Part shown: one piece after another, positions 22,868 to 32,326 of the stretch
Layout of the letters: the number at the start of each line of letters is the position of its first letter
Numbering within the stretch: position 1 is the first letter of the stretch
Assembly (NCBI RefSeq): GCF_000296215.2
Contig: NZ_CP013949.1
Span: forward strand, 7,619,501-7,683,500
Length of the DNA stretch: 64,000 bases
Source of the DNA: Bradyrhizobium sp. CCGE-LA001
Lineage (GTDB): Bacteria; Pseudomonadota; Alphaproteobacteria; Rhizobiales; Xanthobacteraceae
Direction of reading: 5' to 3'
Translations under genes and position numbers: made by a program
Notes under the pieces: model-generated
Databases searched by the model: none
Told to the model about the DNA's origin: nothing
The model's input: only the letters and a program-made list of their open reading frames with translations

Positions 22868-24121
22868 TCAAATCGCATCCGGGAACTCGCCCATCGCGGC
22901 GTCCAGCCGCGCCTTGCGGCGGCGGGCCCAGGAGGCCAGCGAGAGCACGGCGAGGCCGAGCAGGACAGGCGGAAACACCACCATGTTCACCGCCGACCAA
23001 CCGTAATTGGCGAGCAGCTGCCCGGAGGAGAACGAGCCGATCGCCATCATGCCGAACACCAGGAAATCGTTGAAGGCCTGGACCTTGTTGCGTTCCTGCG
23101 GACGGTGCGTCTCCAGCACCAGGGCGGAGGCGCCGATGAAGGAGAAATTCCAGCCCACGCCGAGCACGATCAGCGTCGCCCAGAAATGCATCGCGGTGAT
23201 CCCGGACAGGCCGATGCCGGCGGCGCCGGCCTCCAGCAGCAGGCCGGCCGCGACGACCTTCGGGGCGCCGAAGCGCGCGATCAGCGCACCCGTGAAGAAG
23301 CTCGGTCCATACATCGCGACGATGTGCCATTGGATGCCGAAATTGGAATCGGAGACGCTGAGGCCGCACATCTTCATGGCGAGCGGCGCCGACGTCATCA
23401 CCATATTCATCATGGGATAGGAGATGACGCCGCACAACGCGGCTGCGATGAAGCGCGGCTGGGTCACGATGTCGAGCAGCGGCCGTCCGCCATGGAGATC
23501 GGCTGGTGCAGGCTTAGGCATGTCGACGCCGGCGACGATGCCCATCGCAACCAGCGCCACCGCGGCCTGCACCAGGAAGCTGAAGGCGAACAGATAAGGC
23601 TGCCAGACGTCCATGGTCCATTGCACGAGCTGCGGACCGAGCACGCCGGCGAACACACCGCCCGCCATCACCAAGGACACCGCCTTCGGCCGATAAGCCG
23701 CGCTGGCGCCGTCGGCGGCCGCGAAGCGATAGGATTGCGCGACCGCGCCGTAGAGGCCGCCGAGGAAGGTCGCGATACAGAACAGCGCGAACGAGCCATG
23801 CAGGATCGCGTAGGACCCCAGAAGGCCGGTGAGCATGCCGAGTCCGGTGCCGACGACGAAGGCGGCGCGGCGGCCGAAGCGGCGCGAGATCGCGCCTGTT
23901 GGCAATGTGCCGGCGGCGAGCCCCAGCACGTACATCGACAGCGGAACGGTCGCGAGCGACATGTCCGGCGCGAGCGTCGCGCCGACGATCGAGCCGGTAG
24001 CGAAGATCACGGCCGAGTTGGCGCCGGTCAGCGCCTGCGCAGCGGCGAGGCGCACCACATTGGCGCGCACGCGCGAATCGTCGGTGATTTCTGCGGTGGA
24101 GGTGACGTCTGACATCGGCAT
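22868..24121 (-). CDS. MFS transporter
   Basis: Major facilitator of 417 residues with twelve membrane segments. RRFGRRAAFVVGTGLGMLTGLLG is the loop 2-3 signature region. It starts MPMSDVTSTAEITDDSRVRANVVRL at 24121; MSD at 24115 is an equally possible start, with GGGGCGGA upstream of both. The cargo is unknown. It is separated from the next MFS gene on the same strand by about 195 bases containing a palindrome. Confidence 0.87.
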   Translation of the reverse strand: MPMSDVTSTAEITDDSRVRANVVRLAAAQALTGANSAVIFATGSIVGATLAPDMSLATVPLSMYVLGLAAGTLPTGAISRRFGRRAAFVVGTGLGMLTGLLGSYAILHGSFALFCIATFLGGLYGAVAQSYRFAAADGASAAYRPKAVSLVMAGGVFAGVLGPQLVQWTMDVWQPYLFAFSFLVQAAVALVAMGIVAGVDMPKPAPADLHGGRPLLDIVTQPRFIAAALCGVISYPMMNMVMTSAPLAMKMCGLSVSDSNFGIQWHIVAMYGPSFFTGALIARFGAPKVVAAGLLLEAGAAGIGLSGITAMHFWATLIVLGVGWNFSFIGASALVLETHRPQERNKVQAFNDFLVFGMMAIGSFSSGQLLANYGWSAVNMVVFPPVLLGLAVLSLASWARRRKARLDAAMGEFPDAI

Positions 24122-24312
24122 TTCCGCCCCAAGGGGCTCACGGGGCTTTGTTGATTCCCGGCACTATGGAGGGGCGCGGGAGGGCGAGCAACCGGCGCAA
24201 ACGGACGCGGGCCATGCCCGTGACGCAATCGGACAGATGATAGCGGGCCGCAGCCTTGACGGCTTGCGCTCGATCAAATCCTATCCGCCGCGATCTTCCC
24301 GGAGTTTCGCCC

Positions 24313-26378
24313 ATGACCGTCGACGACAGGCCCACGCTCAGTGCTCCCGACGACGATCCCTGGCTCTGGCTGGAGGAGATCGAAGGCACGCAGGCGCTCG
24401 ATTTCGTCACGCGGCAGAATGAGCTGACGCTCGCGGCGTTCGGCGGCAAGGCCTACGAGCACGACCGTGATCTGCTTGCCGCGATCTACGACCGACCGGA
24501 CAACATTCCCTATGTGAGCCGGCGCGGCAATGACCTGCACAATCTCTGGAAGGATGCAACCAACCCGCGCGGCCTGTGGCGGCGAACGACGCTTGCCGAG
24601 TTTCGCAAAGCCAGTCCCGCGTGGGAGATCATGCTGGATATCGACAAGCTCGCGGCGAGCGAAGGCGAGGACTGGCTGCTGAGCGGGATCGCCAGCGCGC
24701 CGGGAAGCTCGCGCGCCATTTTGAGCCTGTCGCGCGGCGGCAGCGATGCGGTGACGCTGCGGGAATTCGATCTCGTGACGAAGAGCTTCGTCGCCGACGG
24801 CTTCACGCTGCCGGAGGCCAAGGGCGGCGTCGACTGGCTCGATGCCGACACGCTGCTGCTGTCGAGCGCTCATAGCGAGGGCATGGCGACGAGCTCGGGA
24901 TATGCGCGGACGGTTCGGCTGTGGCGGCGCGGCCAGCCCGTCGCCCGCGCCGAGGTCGTCGCCGAAACCACTGCCGATCACATGGTGATCTATGGCAGCA
25001 CTGACGACACCGGGCCGGCGCCGCGGGTTTGGGTCGTCGACCAGATCGACTTCTTCAATCACGCTGTCTGGCTGCGCGACGCGACGGGCGCGATGACGAA
25101 GCTCGATCTGCCGACCGGTGTCTGGATGCAGGCCCATGGCGACTGGTTTGCAATGAAGCTGCGCAAGGACTGGGCGGCGGGGGGCGGACCTACGCCACCG
25201 ACACCGTGCTCGGTATCTCGCTTTCGGCGTTCCTGAACGGCAATCGCGACTTTGCCGTGCTGTTCGAGCCGGCGCCGCGGCGCGCCTTGCAGGGCCTGTT
25301 CTGGGCGGCGGGCAAGCTCGTGCTGTCGATCCTCGACGAGCTGCGCCCGCTCTTCGAGATCTGCACGCCATCCGCCAACGGCTGGAGCCGCGCGACGCTT
25401 CCCGGCCTGCCGCAGATTGGCGTCGTCGACGTCTGGCCGCTGGATCGGCATGCGAGCGAGAGCAATGGCGACCTGCTCGCCAATGTGCAGGACCCGCTGA
25501 CGCCGCCATCGCTGCTGCTGATCGAACGGGCCGTCGCGAGCCCGACCGTGCTGAAGCAGGCGCCGAAAACCTTTACCGCCGATGGCCTCGTGGTGACGCA
25601 GCATGAGGCGATCTCTGTTGACGGCGAGCGCATTCCCTATGTGCAGACCGGCCCGGCCGGCGAGACCGGCGATGCTCCCGTTTACATGAGCGCCTATGGC
25701 GGCTTCGGGCACTCGGTGAAGCCATATTACAACACTTCGCTCGGCAAGCTGTGGCTGGAGCGCGGCGGCACCATTGTGCAGGCGAATTTGCGCGGCGGCG
25801 GCGAGTTCGGCACGCGCTGGCACGATGCCGGCCGGCTTGCCGGCAAGAAGCTGTCGCATGACGATTTCGCAGCGGTCGCCGCCGATCTCGTCCGCCGCGG
25901 CGTGACGCGCGCGAAGCGCATCGCCGCACAGGGCGGATCGAATGGCGGCATCCTCATCACCAACATGCTGGTGCGATATCCCGAGCGGTTCGGCGCGCTG
26001 TTCTGCACCATCCCATTGATCGACATGCGCCGCTACACCAAGCTGCTCGCAGGCGCGAGCTGGATCGCGGAATATGGCGACCCCGACAACCCGGAAGACT
26101 GGGAGTGGCTGCAGACCTATTCGGCCTATCACAACGTCAAAGCCGGCCAGCCCTATCCGCCGATCCTGATCGCGACGACGCGGCGCGACGACCGCGTCCA
26201 TCCCGGCCACGCGCGCAAGATGGCCGCCAAGTTGCAAACGATGGGCTACGAAGCCTGGTTCTACGAGCCGGAAGCCGGCGGCCACGGTTACGGCAAGGAC
26301 AACAAGGAGCGCGCCGGCTTCGAGGTGCTGGGCTATCGGTTCTTGAAGGAGAAGATCGGGTGGACGGATGGCGACTAG
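24313..26378 (+). pseudogene. S9-family (prolyl oligopeptidase-type) peptidase, interrupted by a frameshift
   Basis: Serine peptidase of about 688 residues if repaired. The first frame (24313-25236) carries the N-terminal strand and propeller (PWLWLEEIEG...HNLWKDATNPRGLWRRT). The second (open by 25181, ending 26378) continues from RTYATDTVLG with the hydrolase domain: AQGGSNGGIL (Ser), RRDDRVHPGHA (Asp) and EAGGHGYGKD (His). The switch falls at a run of six G (25179-25184), where seven would keep the frame. It may be a sequencing error, a true mutation or -1 frameshifting at G GGG GGC. ATG at 24313 is the probable start. Confidence 0.85.
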
Positions 26379-26404
26379 CTTTTGCGGCGCGGACGTCTCC
26401 ACAT

Positions 26405-26425
26405 CGTCGTGGCCGGGCTTGACGA
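26405..26425. repeat. Truncated copy of the GGCCGGG palindromic repeat family
   Basis: CGTCGTGGCCGGGCTTGACG matches only the left end of the family seen at 12799 and 15371. The rest is missing, so this is a remnant between convergent genes. Confidence 0.55.
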
Positions 26426-26429
26426 TCTC

Positions 26430-27101
26430 CTAACGCGCAAACACCAGCGTGAGATTGTTCGCGGGCATCTCGATCGTATCGACGAGGCCGAGGCCCGCCG
26501 CGCGCGCAAGTGTCTCGACATCGGCGATGTCGCGCACGCCCCAGTCCGGATTGCCCTCGCGCAAGGACGTGTCGAACACGGCGTTGCTGAGCGCGGTGTG
26601 CTTGCCGGCTCGCTTGAAGGGGCCGTAGAGGAACAGTTTGCCGTCGGCGCGCAAGTAGCGGCCGGCGCCGGCGAACAGGCCCTCGGCCACGCTCCATGGC
26701 GCGATGTGTATGACGTTGGCGCAGAACACGGCGGCAAGACTGGCCGGCCCCTGCCCGCTTCGCATCTCCGGACACCAGTCCGGATCGGCCAGATCGATGC
26801 GCAAGGGACTGCGGACATTGGGCAAGCCGGCATGAGCGCGCCAGGCCTCGATGCTCTTGAGGTGGCGCTGGTTGAGGTCGCTCGGCCACCAGATCAGGCC
26901 GGGCGTGTGGCGGGCGAAATGAACCACGTGCTGCCCGGTTCCGCTGCCGAGCTCGACCACGTTGCCGGTCGCGTTGGCGAGATGTTTCTCCAGCGCCGCC
27001 CAGATCGGCTCGTGATTGCGATGAAACGCCGGCGCATCGAGCCGTCCATCCGGCTCCACCCGCCCGCCGTCCCTGCCAAATTCGACGACATATTCAGCCA
27101 A
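26430..27101 (-). CDS. DUF938 family SAM-dependent methyltransferase-like protein
   Basis: A 223-residue Rossmann-fold protein. AFHRNHEPIWAALEKHL is the DUF938 N-terminus, NVVELGSGTGQHVVHFA the SAM-binding motif I, and CANVIHIAPW the post-motif region. The substrate is not known for this family. The open frame runs to 27218 with no site, while TTG at 27101 follows GGGGACC and gives the normal family length. It is convergent with the S9 peptidase and divergent from the sox genes. Confidence 0.85.
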   Translation of the reverse strand: MAEYVVEFGRDGGRVEPDGRLDAPAFHRNHEPIWAALEKHLANATGNVVELGSGTGQHVVHFARHTPGLIWWPSDLNQRHLKSIEAWRAHAGLPNVRSPLRIDLADPDWCPEMRSGQGPASLAAVFCANVIHIAPWSVAEGLFAGAGRYLRADGKLFLYGPFKRAGKHTALSNAVFDTSLREGNPDWGVRDIADVETLARAAGLGLVDTIEMPANNLTLVFAR

Positions 27102-27361
27102 GTGAGGTCCCCTTGAAAAAACGAGAACGCATTGAAAACAGGATGAGCGCCAAAACGCTCCGGAAACCGCCGGCCCCGCGCCCATTGTGCTTGTTCTTGG
27201 GCCAAATCGGTCGAACAAATAATCTCTTCAATTGCAATGCGGAAGATATTAACTCCATTTTGCCCGGTGCATAGTCGCGATTGTCAGGCGATGCCCTTTG
27301 TGCTTTGGAACGCGTCTATTTTCCACCGTTTGCGACATCACCATATGCTCGGAATGACGCC

Positions 27362-27715
27362 TTGACTGCCTTGTCCCGGACATCAGTCCTGTTCCTTCTG
27401 CTGACCATTGCCGCCGGCCTCGCCAGCCTGGCGCGGGCGCAGTCCGCGGTGGACGAGGGCCGGAAGCTCGCCTTTGACCGCAGCAAGGGCAATTGCCTGA
27501 CCTGCCATGTCATCAAGGGCGGCGACCTGCCAGGGACGATCGGACCGGAGCTGAAGGACATGACGGCCAGATACCCCGACCGCAACGAGCTGGTCGCGAT
27601 CATCTTCGACGAGACCAAGCGCAATCCTCAGACCATGATGCCGCCGTTCGGCCGGAACCGGATTTTGACCGACCAGGAGATCAGCGCGATCGTTGATTTC
27701 CTGCAGACACTGTAA
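27362..27715 (+). CDS. soxX: Sulfur oxidation c-type cytochrome SoxX
   Basis: Periplasmic monoheme cytochrome, small subunit of the SoxXA complex that couples thiosulfate to the SoxY carrier. From TTG 27362 it has 117 residues: a signal peptide ending LARA (about residue 26), then heme site CLTCH (Cys45, Cys48, His49) and MMPPFG, whose Met is the likely distal ligand. The start is uncertain: no ATG is in frame, and TTG at 27281 is also open but puts a long non-signal tail first. It is first of the soxXYZAK genes. Confidence 0.88.
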   Translation: MTALSRTSVLFLLLTIAAGLASLARAQSAVDEGRKLAFDRSKGNCLTCHVIKGGDLPGTIGPELKDMTARYPDRNELVAIIFDETKRNPQTMMPPFGRNRILTDQEISAIVDFLQTL

Positions 27716-27740
27716 CGGCCGGCTGCCTAGGAGACTTTCG

Positions 27741-28232
27741 ATGACCACGACCACCGGCCTCCTTGCGACACGGCGCCTGATTCTTCAGGGCGCGGCCTCT
27801 GTCGCGCTGATCGGCCTTGGCAACCTGCCGTTTGCGGCCGGCCCGGCGCGCGCGGCGGCGAACGACAAATATCCGGAAGAGGCGTTCAGGCAGAAGAGCG
27901 AGGCCGAGGCGATCAAGGCGCTCTACGGCAAGACCGCCGAGCCCTCCGACAAGGTCAAGCTGGATGCGCCCGAGATCGCAGAGAACGGCGGCGTCGTTCC
28001 GGTGTCGGTGACGACGACGCTCGACAAGGTGACCTCGATCTCGTTCTTCGTGGCCGAGAACCCGTTGGCGCTGGCCGCGTCCTACAAGATCGCCGAGGGC
28101 ACGATTCCTGCCGTCGCCAACCGGCTGAAGATGGCCAAGACCACCAAATTGATCGCCATCGTCGAAGCCGACGGCAAGCTCTACAGCGCGACCAAGGAAG
28201 TGAAGGTCACCGTCGGCGGCTGCGGCGGCTAA
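27741..28232 (+). CDS. soxY: Thiosulfate oxidation carrier protein SoxY
   Basis: Substrate-carrying subunit of the periplasmic SoxYZ complex, 163 residues. The signal region is TRRLILQGAASVALIGLG, Tat-like. The protein ends GGCGG, with Cys161 on the swinging arm that holds the sulfur intermediates. ATG at 27741 has TAGGAGA upstream. Fifteen bases separate it from soxZ. Confidence 0.96.
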   Translation: MTTTTGLLATRRLILQGAASVALIGLGNLPFAAGPARAAANDKYPEEAFRQKSEAEAIKALYGKTAEPSDKVKLDAPEIAENGGVVPVSVTTTLDKVTSISFFVAENPLALAASYKIAEGTIPAVANRLKMAKTTKLIAIVEADGKLYSATKEVKVTVGGCGG

Positions 28233-28247
28233 GCGAGGCAATTCGAC

Positions 28248-28559
28248 ATGGCATCCAGCATTCGCGTGCGCGCAACGTCCAACGGCGACATCACCGAGGT
28301 GCAGGCGCTGATCCAGCACCCCATGGATACCGGCCTGGTCAAGAATCCCAACGGCGAGCTGATCCCGGCGCACTACATCCAGGAGCTGAAGTTCGAATGT
28401 AACGGCAAGGACGTCTTCCTCGCCAATTGGGGCACCGCGGTCTCCAAGGATCCCTACGTCAAATTCAGCTTCAAGGGCGCCAAGAAGGGCGACGAGCTCA
28501 AGATCTCCTGGACCGACAACAAGGGTGGCTCGGACGCGACCACCGTAAAGATCGCGTGA
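28248..28559 (+). CDS. soxZ: Thiosulfate oxidation carrier complex protein SoxZ
   Basis: Partner of SoxY, 103 residues, immunoglobulin-like fold and no signal peptide, so it is exported with SoxY. MDTGLVKNPNGELIPAHYIQEL and FKGAKKGDELKISWTDNKG are characteristic. The stop overlaps the soxA start (ATGA), giving translational coupling. Confidence 0.96.
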   Translation: MASSIRVRATSNGDITEVQALIQHPMDTGLVKNPNGELIPAHYIQELKFECNGKDVFLANWGTAVSKDPYVKFSFKGAKKGDELKISWTDNKGGSDATTVKIA

Positions 28560-29422
28560 TGAAGACCCGATCTGCCCTCCTGCTTGGCTCGCTCAGCGCC
28601 GCGCTCGTCGCGTTCGCACTCACCTCTCCCCGCGTGGTCGCGGCCGACAAGGTCGATCCCGTCGCTGATGCCAAGGCGTTCCAGAACTTCTTCTTCCAAA
28701 AATTTCCGAACGTGAAGCACGAGGACTTCGTCAACGGTCCTTATTCCATGAACGAGGATCTGAAGCGGCAGTGGCAGGAGAAGGAGGAATTCCCGCCCTA
28801 CGAGTTCGCGCTCGAGGCCGGCAAGGAGATGTTCTCGACCCCGTTCAAGAACGGCAAGACCTACGCCGATTGCTTCCCGAACGGCGGCATCGGCATCCGC
28901 CAGAACTATCCGTATTTCGACGAGAAGGAAGGCAAGGTCGTCACGCTCGAGCTCGCGCTGAACCGCTGCCGCGAAGCCAATGGCGAGGCGCCCTATTCCT
29001 ACGTCAAGGACGAGATGGCCTCACTCACGGCCTACATGGCCTACACCTCCCGCGGCAAGCTGATGGACATCAAGATTCCCGATGATCCCCGCGCGCTCGC
29101 GGCGTACGAGAACGGCAAGCGCTACTTCTACACCCGCCGCGGCCAGATGAACTTCTCCTGCGCGAGCTGCCATGTGCAGAGCCCGGGCGAGCGCATCCGC
29201 GCCGAGATCCTGGCGCCGGCGCTCGGCATCGTCAACGCGATGCCGATCTACCGGTCCGAATGGAGCGGCATGGGCACGACCAGCCGCCGCTTCGTCACCT
29301 GCAACAGCCAGACCCGCGCGGTTCCGCTGGAGCCGCAGGCGGACGAATATCGCGACGTCGAATATTTCCTGTCGTATGTCGCCAACGGCCTGCCGATCTC
29401 GGGACCGGGAGCACGGCCATGA
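28559..29422 (+). CDS. soxA: Sulfur oxidation c-type cytochrome SoxA (single-heme type)
   Basis: Large cytochrome subunit of SoxXA, 287 residues with a signal peptide ending VVAA. Only one CxxCH is present, CASCH (Cys201, Cys204, His205). The N-terminal half has isolated cysteines (YADCFPNGG and LNRC) where diheme SoxA has its second heme site, so this is the single-heme type. The catalytic cysteine that carries persulfide is probably Cys248 in FVTCNSQTRAVPL. Both ends overlap neighbouring genes by ATGA. Confidence 0.95.
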   Translation: MKTRSALLLGSLSAALVAFALTSPRVVAADKVDPVADAKAFQNFFFQKFPNVKHEDFVNGPYSMNEDLKRQWQEKEEFPPYEFALEAGKEMFSTPFKNGKTYADCFPNGGIGIRQNYPYFDEKEGKVVTLELALNRCREANGEAPYSYVKDEMASLTAYMAYTSRGKLMDIKIPDDPRALAAYENGKRYFYTRRGQMNFSCASCHVQSPGERIRAEILAPALGIVNAMPIYRSEWSGMGTTSRRFVTCNSQTRAVPLEPQADEYRDVEYFLSYVANGLPISGPGARP

Positions 29423-29724
29423 CGCGGACGGCTCTCCTCGCCATGTTGCTCGCGCTGGGCCTCGCGCCGGCGGCACGCGCAGCCACCGAAGCCGACTATA
29501 AGGCGGCCTACGCTGCGGCGGAGGCCGCCGCGAAGGAGGCTGCCGGCCTACGCAACCAGTGGACCGTCACCGTCTCGGCGCTGGCGGCGGCCAGGAAGGC
29601 GGCCGATGGCAGCGATTTCGACCGCGCGACCGCGGCAGCCAAGGAGGCAGAGGCGCTGGCTAAGGCCTCCATCTTCCAGGCGACATCCGAAAAAGAAGCC
29701 TGGAAGGCCATGGAAATCCGCTAA
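29419..29724 (+). CDS. Small exported protein after soxA, SoxK-like (SoxAX-binding)
   Basis: A 101-residue protein with a signal peptide ending AARA near residue 22 and an Ala-rich, mostly helical mature part (EADYKAAYAAAEAAAKEAAGLRNQW...AKEAEALAKASIFQA). It overlaps soxA by four bases. Position, length and helical character fit SoxK/SAXB, which stabilises and activates SoxXA. Low complexity makes the assignment uncertain. Confidence 0.65.
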   Translation: MTRTALLAMLLALGLAPAARAATEADYKAAYAAAEAAAKEAAGLRNQWTVTVSALAAARKAADGSDFDRATAAAKEAEALAKASIFQATSEKEAWKAMEIR

Positions 29725-29770
29725 ATCGGCCGAGCGGGCGATAAAAATCGCGCTCCAAATTGCTCTTTGA

Positions 29771-29834
29771 GCATGATCTTGTCGGAAAACTGCTGCACAT
29801 TTTGCGCTAAAGGCCCTTAGGGTCTGGGTCATGC
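29771..29834. repeat. Short palindromic repeat GCATGATC...GTCATGC, copy 2 (diverged)
   Basis: The left half GCATGATCTTGTCGGAAAAC matches the copy at 22822. The right half is expanded to AAGGCCCTTAGGGTCTGGGTCATGC. It lies inside the sox cluster, between the soxK-like gene and soxB. Confidence 0.75.
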
Positions 29835-29879
29835 CTGTGGAACTGTTGCGTTGTCGAGAAGAGGCGCGGAGAATTTGAG

Positions 29880-31631
29880 ATGGCGATCCGCCGCCGCGAT
29901 TTCCTGAAGAGCGCAGGCCTTGCCGCCGCATCGCTCGGACTGCCGCGGCTCGCGCGCAGCGCCGACACCGCGAGCATCTACGACGTCGAGCGCTTCGGCA
30001 ATGCGCGCATCCTGCACATCACCGACACGCATGCGCAGCTCAATCCGGTCTATTTCCGCGAGCCCAGCGTCAATATCGGCATCGGCGAGATGGCGGGGCG
30101 GCCGCCGCATCTGGTCGGGCGCGCGTTCCTGGAGCGCTTCGGCATCCGCTCCGACAGCGCGGATGCCTATGCCTTCACCTGCTACGAGTTCGAGAAATCA
30201 GCGGGCCGTTTCGGCAAGCTCGGCGGCTTCGCCCATCTGAAGACGCTGATCGATCGCCTGCGCAGCGATGCCGGTGAGAAGCATTCGTTGCTGCTCGACG
30301 GCGGCGATCTCTGGCAGGGCACGGGGTTGGCCAACGTCACGCAAGGCCGCGACATGGTCGAGGTCGCCAACCTGCTCGGCATCGAGGCCATGACCGGGCA
30401 TTGGGAGTTCACCTATGGCGAGCAGGCGCTGCGCGACAATCTCGAGCGCTTCAAGGGCGAGTTCCTGGCGCAGAACGTTTTCCTGACTGAGGAGGCGGCA
30501 TTCAACGACGCCCCCGCCTTCGACAAGTCCAGCGGGCGGGTGTTCAAGCCGTCCATCATCAGGGAGCTCGGCGGACATCGCATCGCGATCGTCGGTCAGG
30601 CCTTTCCCTATGTGCCGATCGCGCATCCGAAGCGGTTCACGCCGGACTGGACCTTCGGCATCCGCGAGGAGGAATTGCAGAAGCATGTCGATGCTCTGCG
30701 CGGCACCGACAAGGTCGATGCCGTCATCCTGCTCTCGCACAACGGCATGGACGTGGATCTCAAGCTCGCGAGCCGCGTCACCGGCATCGACGTCATCCTG
30801 GGCGGCCACAGCCATGACGCCGTGCCGCAGCCGATGCCGGTGAAGAACGCTGGCGGCACCACGCTCGTCACCAATGCCGGCTCCAACGGAAAATTTCTTG
30901 GCGTGCTCGATCTCGCCATCGGCAAGGGCAAGGTCACCGACGTCAAATATCATCTGCTGCCAGTCTTTTCCGAGTTGCTGAAGCCGGACCCGGTCATGGC
31001 CGAGCTGATCGGCCGGCTGCGCGCGCCGCACGTGACCGACTGGTCGGAGAAGATCGCAACGCCCGACCGCCTGCTCTACCGCCGCGGCAATTTCTCCGGC
31101 CCCGTCGACGAGCTGATCTGCACGGCGCTGCGCACCGAGCTCGATGCCGAGATCGCGCTGTCGCCGGGCTTCCGCTGGGGCGTGACCGCGCTGTCGGGCC
31201 AGGCGCTGACCATGGAGGATCTGCTGGCGGAAACCGCGATCACCTATCCCGAGACCTATGTGCAGGAGATGACCGGCACACAGATCAAGGACGTGCTGGA
31301 GGACATCTGCGACAACCTCTTCAACGCCGATCCCTACTACCAGCAGGGTGGCGACATGGTGCGCGCCGGCGGCCTCAGCTACACCTGCACGCCGGACGCT
31401 GCGATTGGCAGTCGCATCTCCGAGCTGAAGCTCGGCAACGGCAAGACGCTCGCCGCCAACCACCGCTACAAGGTCGCGGGCTGGGCCTCGGTCAACGGCC
31501 AGCACGGCGCGCCGGTGTGGGATGTGGTCGGAAAATATCTGCGCTCGGGCCGGATGATGCCCGAACGGCTCGGCGCCGGCGTTACGCTGAAAGGCGTCGA
31601 CGGCAATCCGGGCATTGCAGGACAGGGATGA
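29880..31631 (+). CDS. soxB: Thiosulfohydrolase SoxB
   Basis: Periplasmic dimanganese hydrolase of 583 residues that releases sulfate from SoxYZ-bound sulfur. It begins MAIRRRDFLKSAG, a twin-arginine signal. Metal-site motifs are ARILHITDTHAQL (about 43-55), LLDGGDLWQGT (about 138-148), LLSHNGMDVD and GGHSHDAVP. The C-terminal nucleotidase-type domain includes GGDMVRAGGLSYTCTP. Length and order match known SoxB. ATG 29880 gives a complete Tat signal. Confidence 0.97.
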   Translation: MAIRRRDFLKSAGLAAASLGLPRLARSADTASIYDVERFGNARILHITDTHAQLNPVYFREPSVNIGIGEMAGRPPHLVGRAFLERFGIRSDSADAYAFTCYEFEKSAGRFGKLGGFAHLKTLIDRLRSDAGEKHSLLLDGGDLWQGTGLANVTQGRDMVEVANLLGIEAMTGHWEFTYGEQALRDNLERFKGEFLAQNVFLTEEAAFNDAPAFDKSSGRVFKPSIIRELGGHRIAIVGQAFPYVPIAHPKRFTPDWTFGIREEELQKHVDALRGTDKVDAVILLSHNGMDVDLKLASRVTGIDVILGGHSHDAVPQPMPVKNAGGTTLVTNAGSNGKFLGVLDLAIGKGKVTDVKYHLLPVFSELLKPDPVMAELIGRLRAPHVTDWSEKIATPDRLLYRRGNFSGPVDELICTALRTELDAEIALSPGFRWGVTALSGQALTMEDLLAETAITYPETYVQEMTGTQIKDVLEDICDNLFNADPYYQQGGDMVRAGGLSYTCTPDAAIGSRISELKLGNGKTLAANHRYKVAGWASVNGQHGAPVWDVVGKYLRSGRMMPERLGAGVTLKGVDGNPGIAGQG

Positions 31632-32086
31632 TGCGGCTGCCGATCCTATTCGCGCTTCTGCTGGCGCTGCTCACGTGGACGGCGATGCCGCCGGCGCTTG
31701 CGCAGCAAGTACCGCTTCAGGACAAGCCGTTTGCCGAGCACAAGGTCGTGCTTCAGCTCTCCGATGGCGATGCGAAGAAGCAGGCGCTGGTGCTCAGCGT
31801 CGCCAACAATCTGTTGAAGGCCTACGACCCCGACAAGATCGCGATCGAGGTGGTGGCGTTCGGTCCCGGCATCGACCTGTTGCTATCAGGCAGCGAGCGT
31901 CGCAAGCAGGTCGAGAGCCTGATCGCACAGGGCGTGCGCTTCGACATCTGCCTCAACACGGTCGACACGATGGAGCGGGAGACTGGCAAGCGACCGGAGT
32001 TCATCCCGGGCGCGACGCCGGTGCAGGTCGGGGTCGGGCAGATCCTGTTCCTGGTGCAGAACGGTTACACATTGGTCCGGCCGTAG
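31628..32086 (+). CDS. Periplasmic DsrE-family protein
   Basis: A 152-residue protein with a signal peptide (LPILFALLLALLTWTAMPPALAQ). The DsrE-like domain reads KVVLQLSDGDAKKQALVLSVANNLL and ends with VRFDICLNTVDTM, placing a conserved cysteine where DsrE proteins carry sulfane sulfur. It overlaps soxB by ATGA (31631 is an alternative start). A role in moving or sensing sulfane sulfur in the periplasm is inferred. Confidence 0.85.
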   Translation: MMRLPILFALLLALLTWTAMPPALAQQVPLQDKPFAEHKVVLQLSDGDAKKQALVLSVANNLLKAYDPDKIAIEVVAFGPGIDLLLSGSERRKQVESLIAQGVRFDICLNTVDTMERETGKRPEFIPGATPVQVGVGQILFLVQNGYTLVRP

Positions 32087-32117
32087 GGTTTGGAGCACGA
32101 CGTTGCCCCTACTCGAT

Positions 32118-32217
32118 GTCATTCCCCGCGAAAGCGGGGAATCCAGTACGCCGCGGCCCCTCCGTATCCCACGACGGCCTCTGGAATACTGGATCGCCCG
32201 CCTTCGCGGGCGATGAC
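32118..32217. repeat. Intergenic palindrome, GTCATTCCCCGCGAAAGCGGGGAATCC family
   Basis: Hairpin CATTCCCCGCGAAAGCGGGG at the left and CGCCCGCCTTCGCGGGCG at the right are joined by CCAGTA and TACTGG. One copy only in this window. Confidence 0.85.
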
Positions 32218-32326
32218 CGTGCGCAACAACAATCTTCTATATCTTACTAGCCATGCAGCAAAATACTTCTCCTCTGAACCCATATGGTAGTAGAATCGTC
32301 GAAACCAGCCTGCGCCGGGTCCCGCC

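Noticed and set aside
22751..24112. Open frame of 453 codons on the plus strand opposite the MFS gene
   Set aside because: Antisense shadow: His/Arg/Glu-rich text with no motif, while the minus strand has clear MFS helices.
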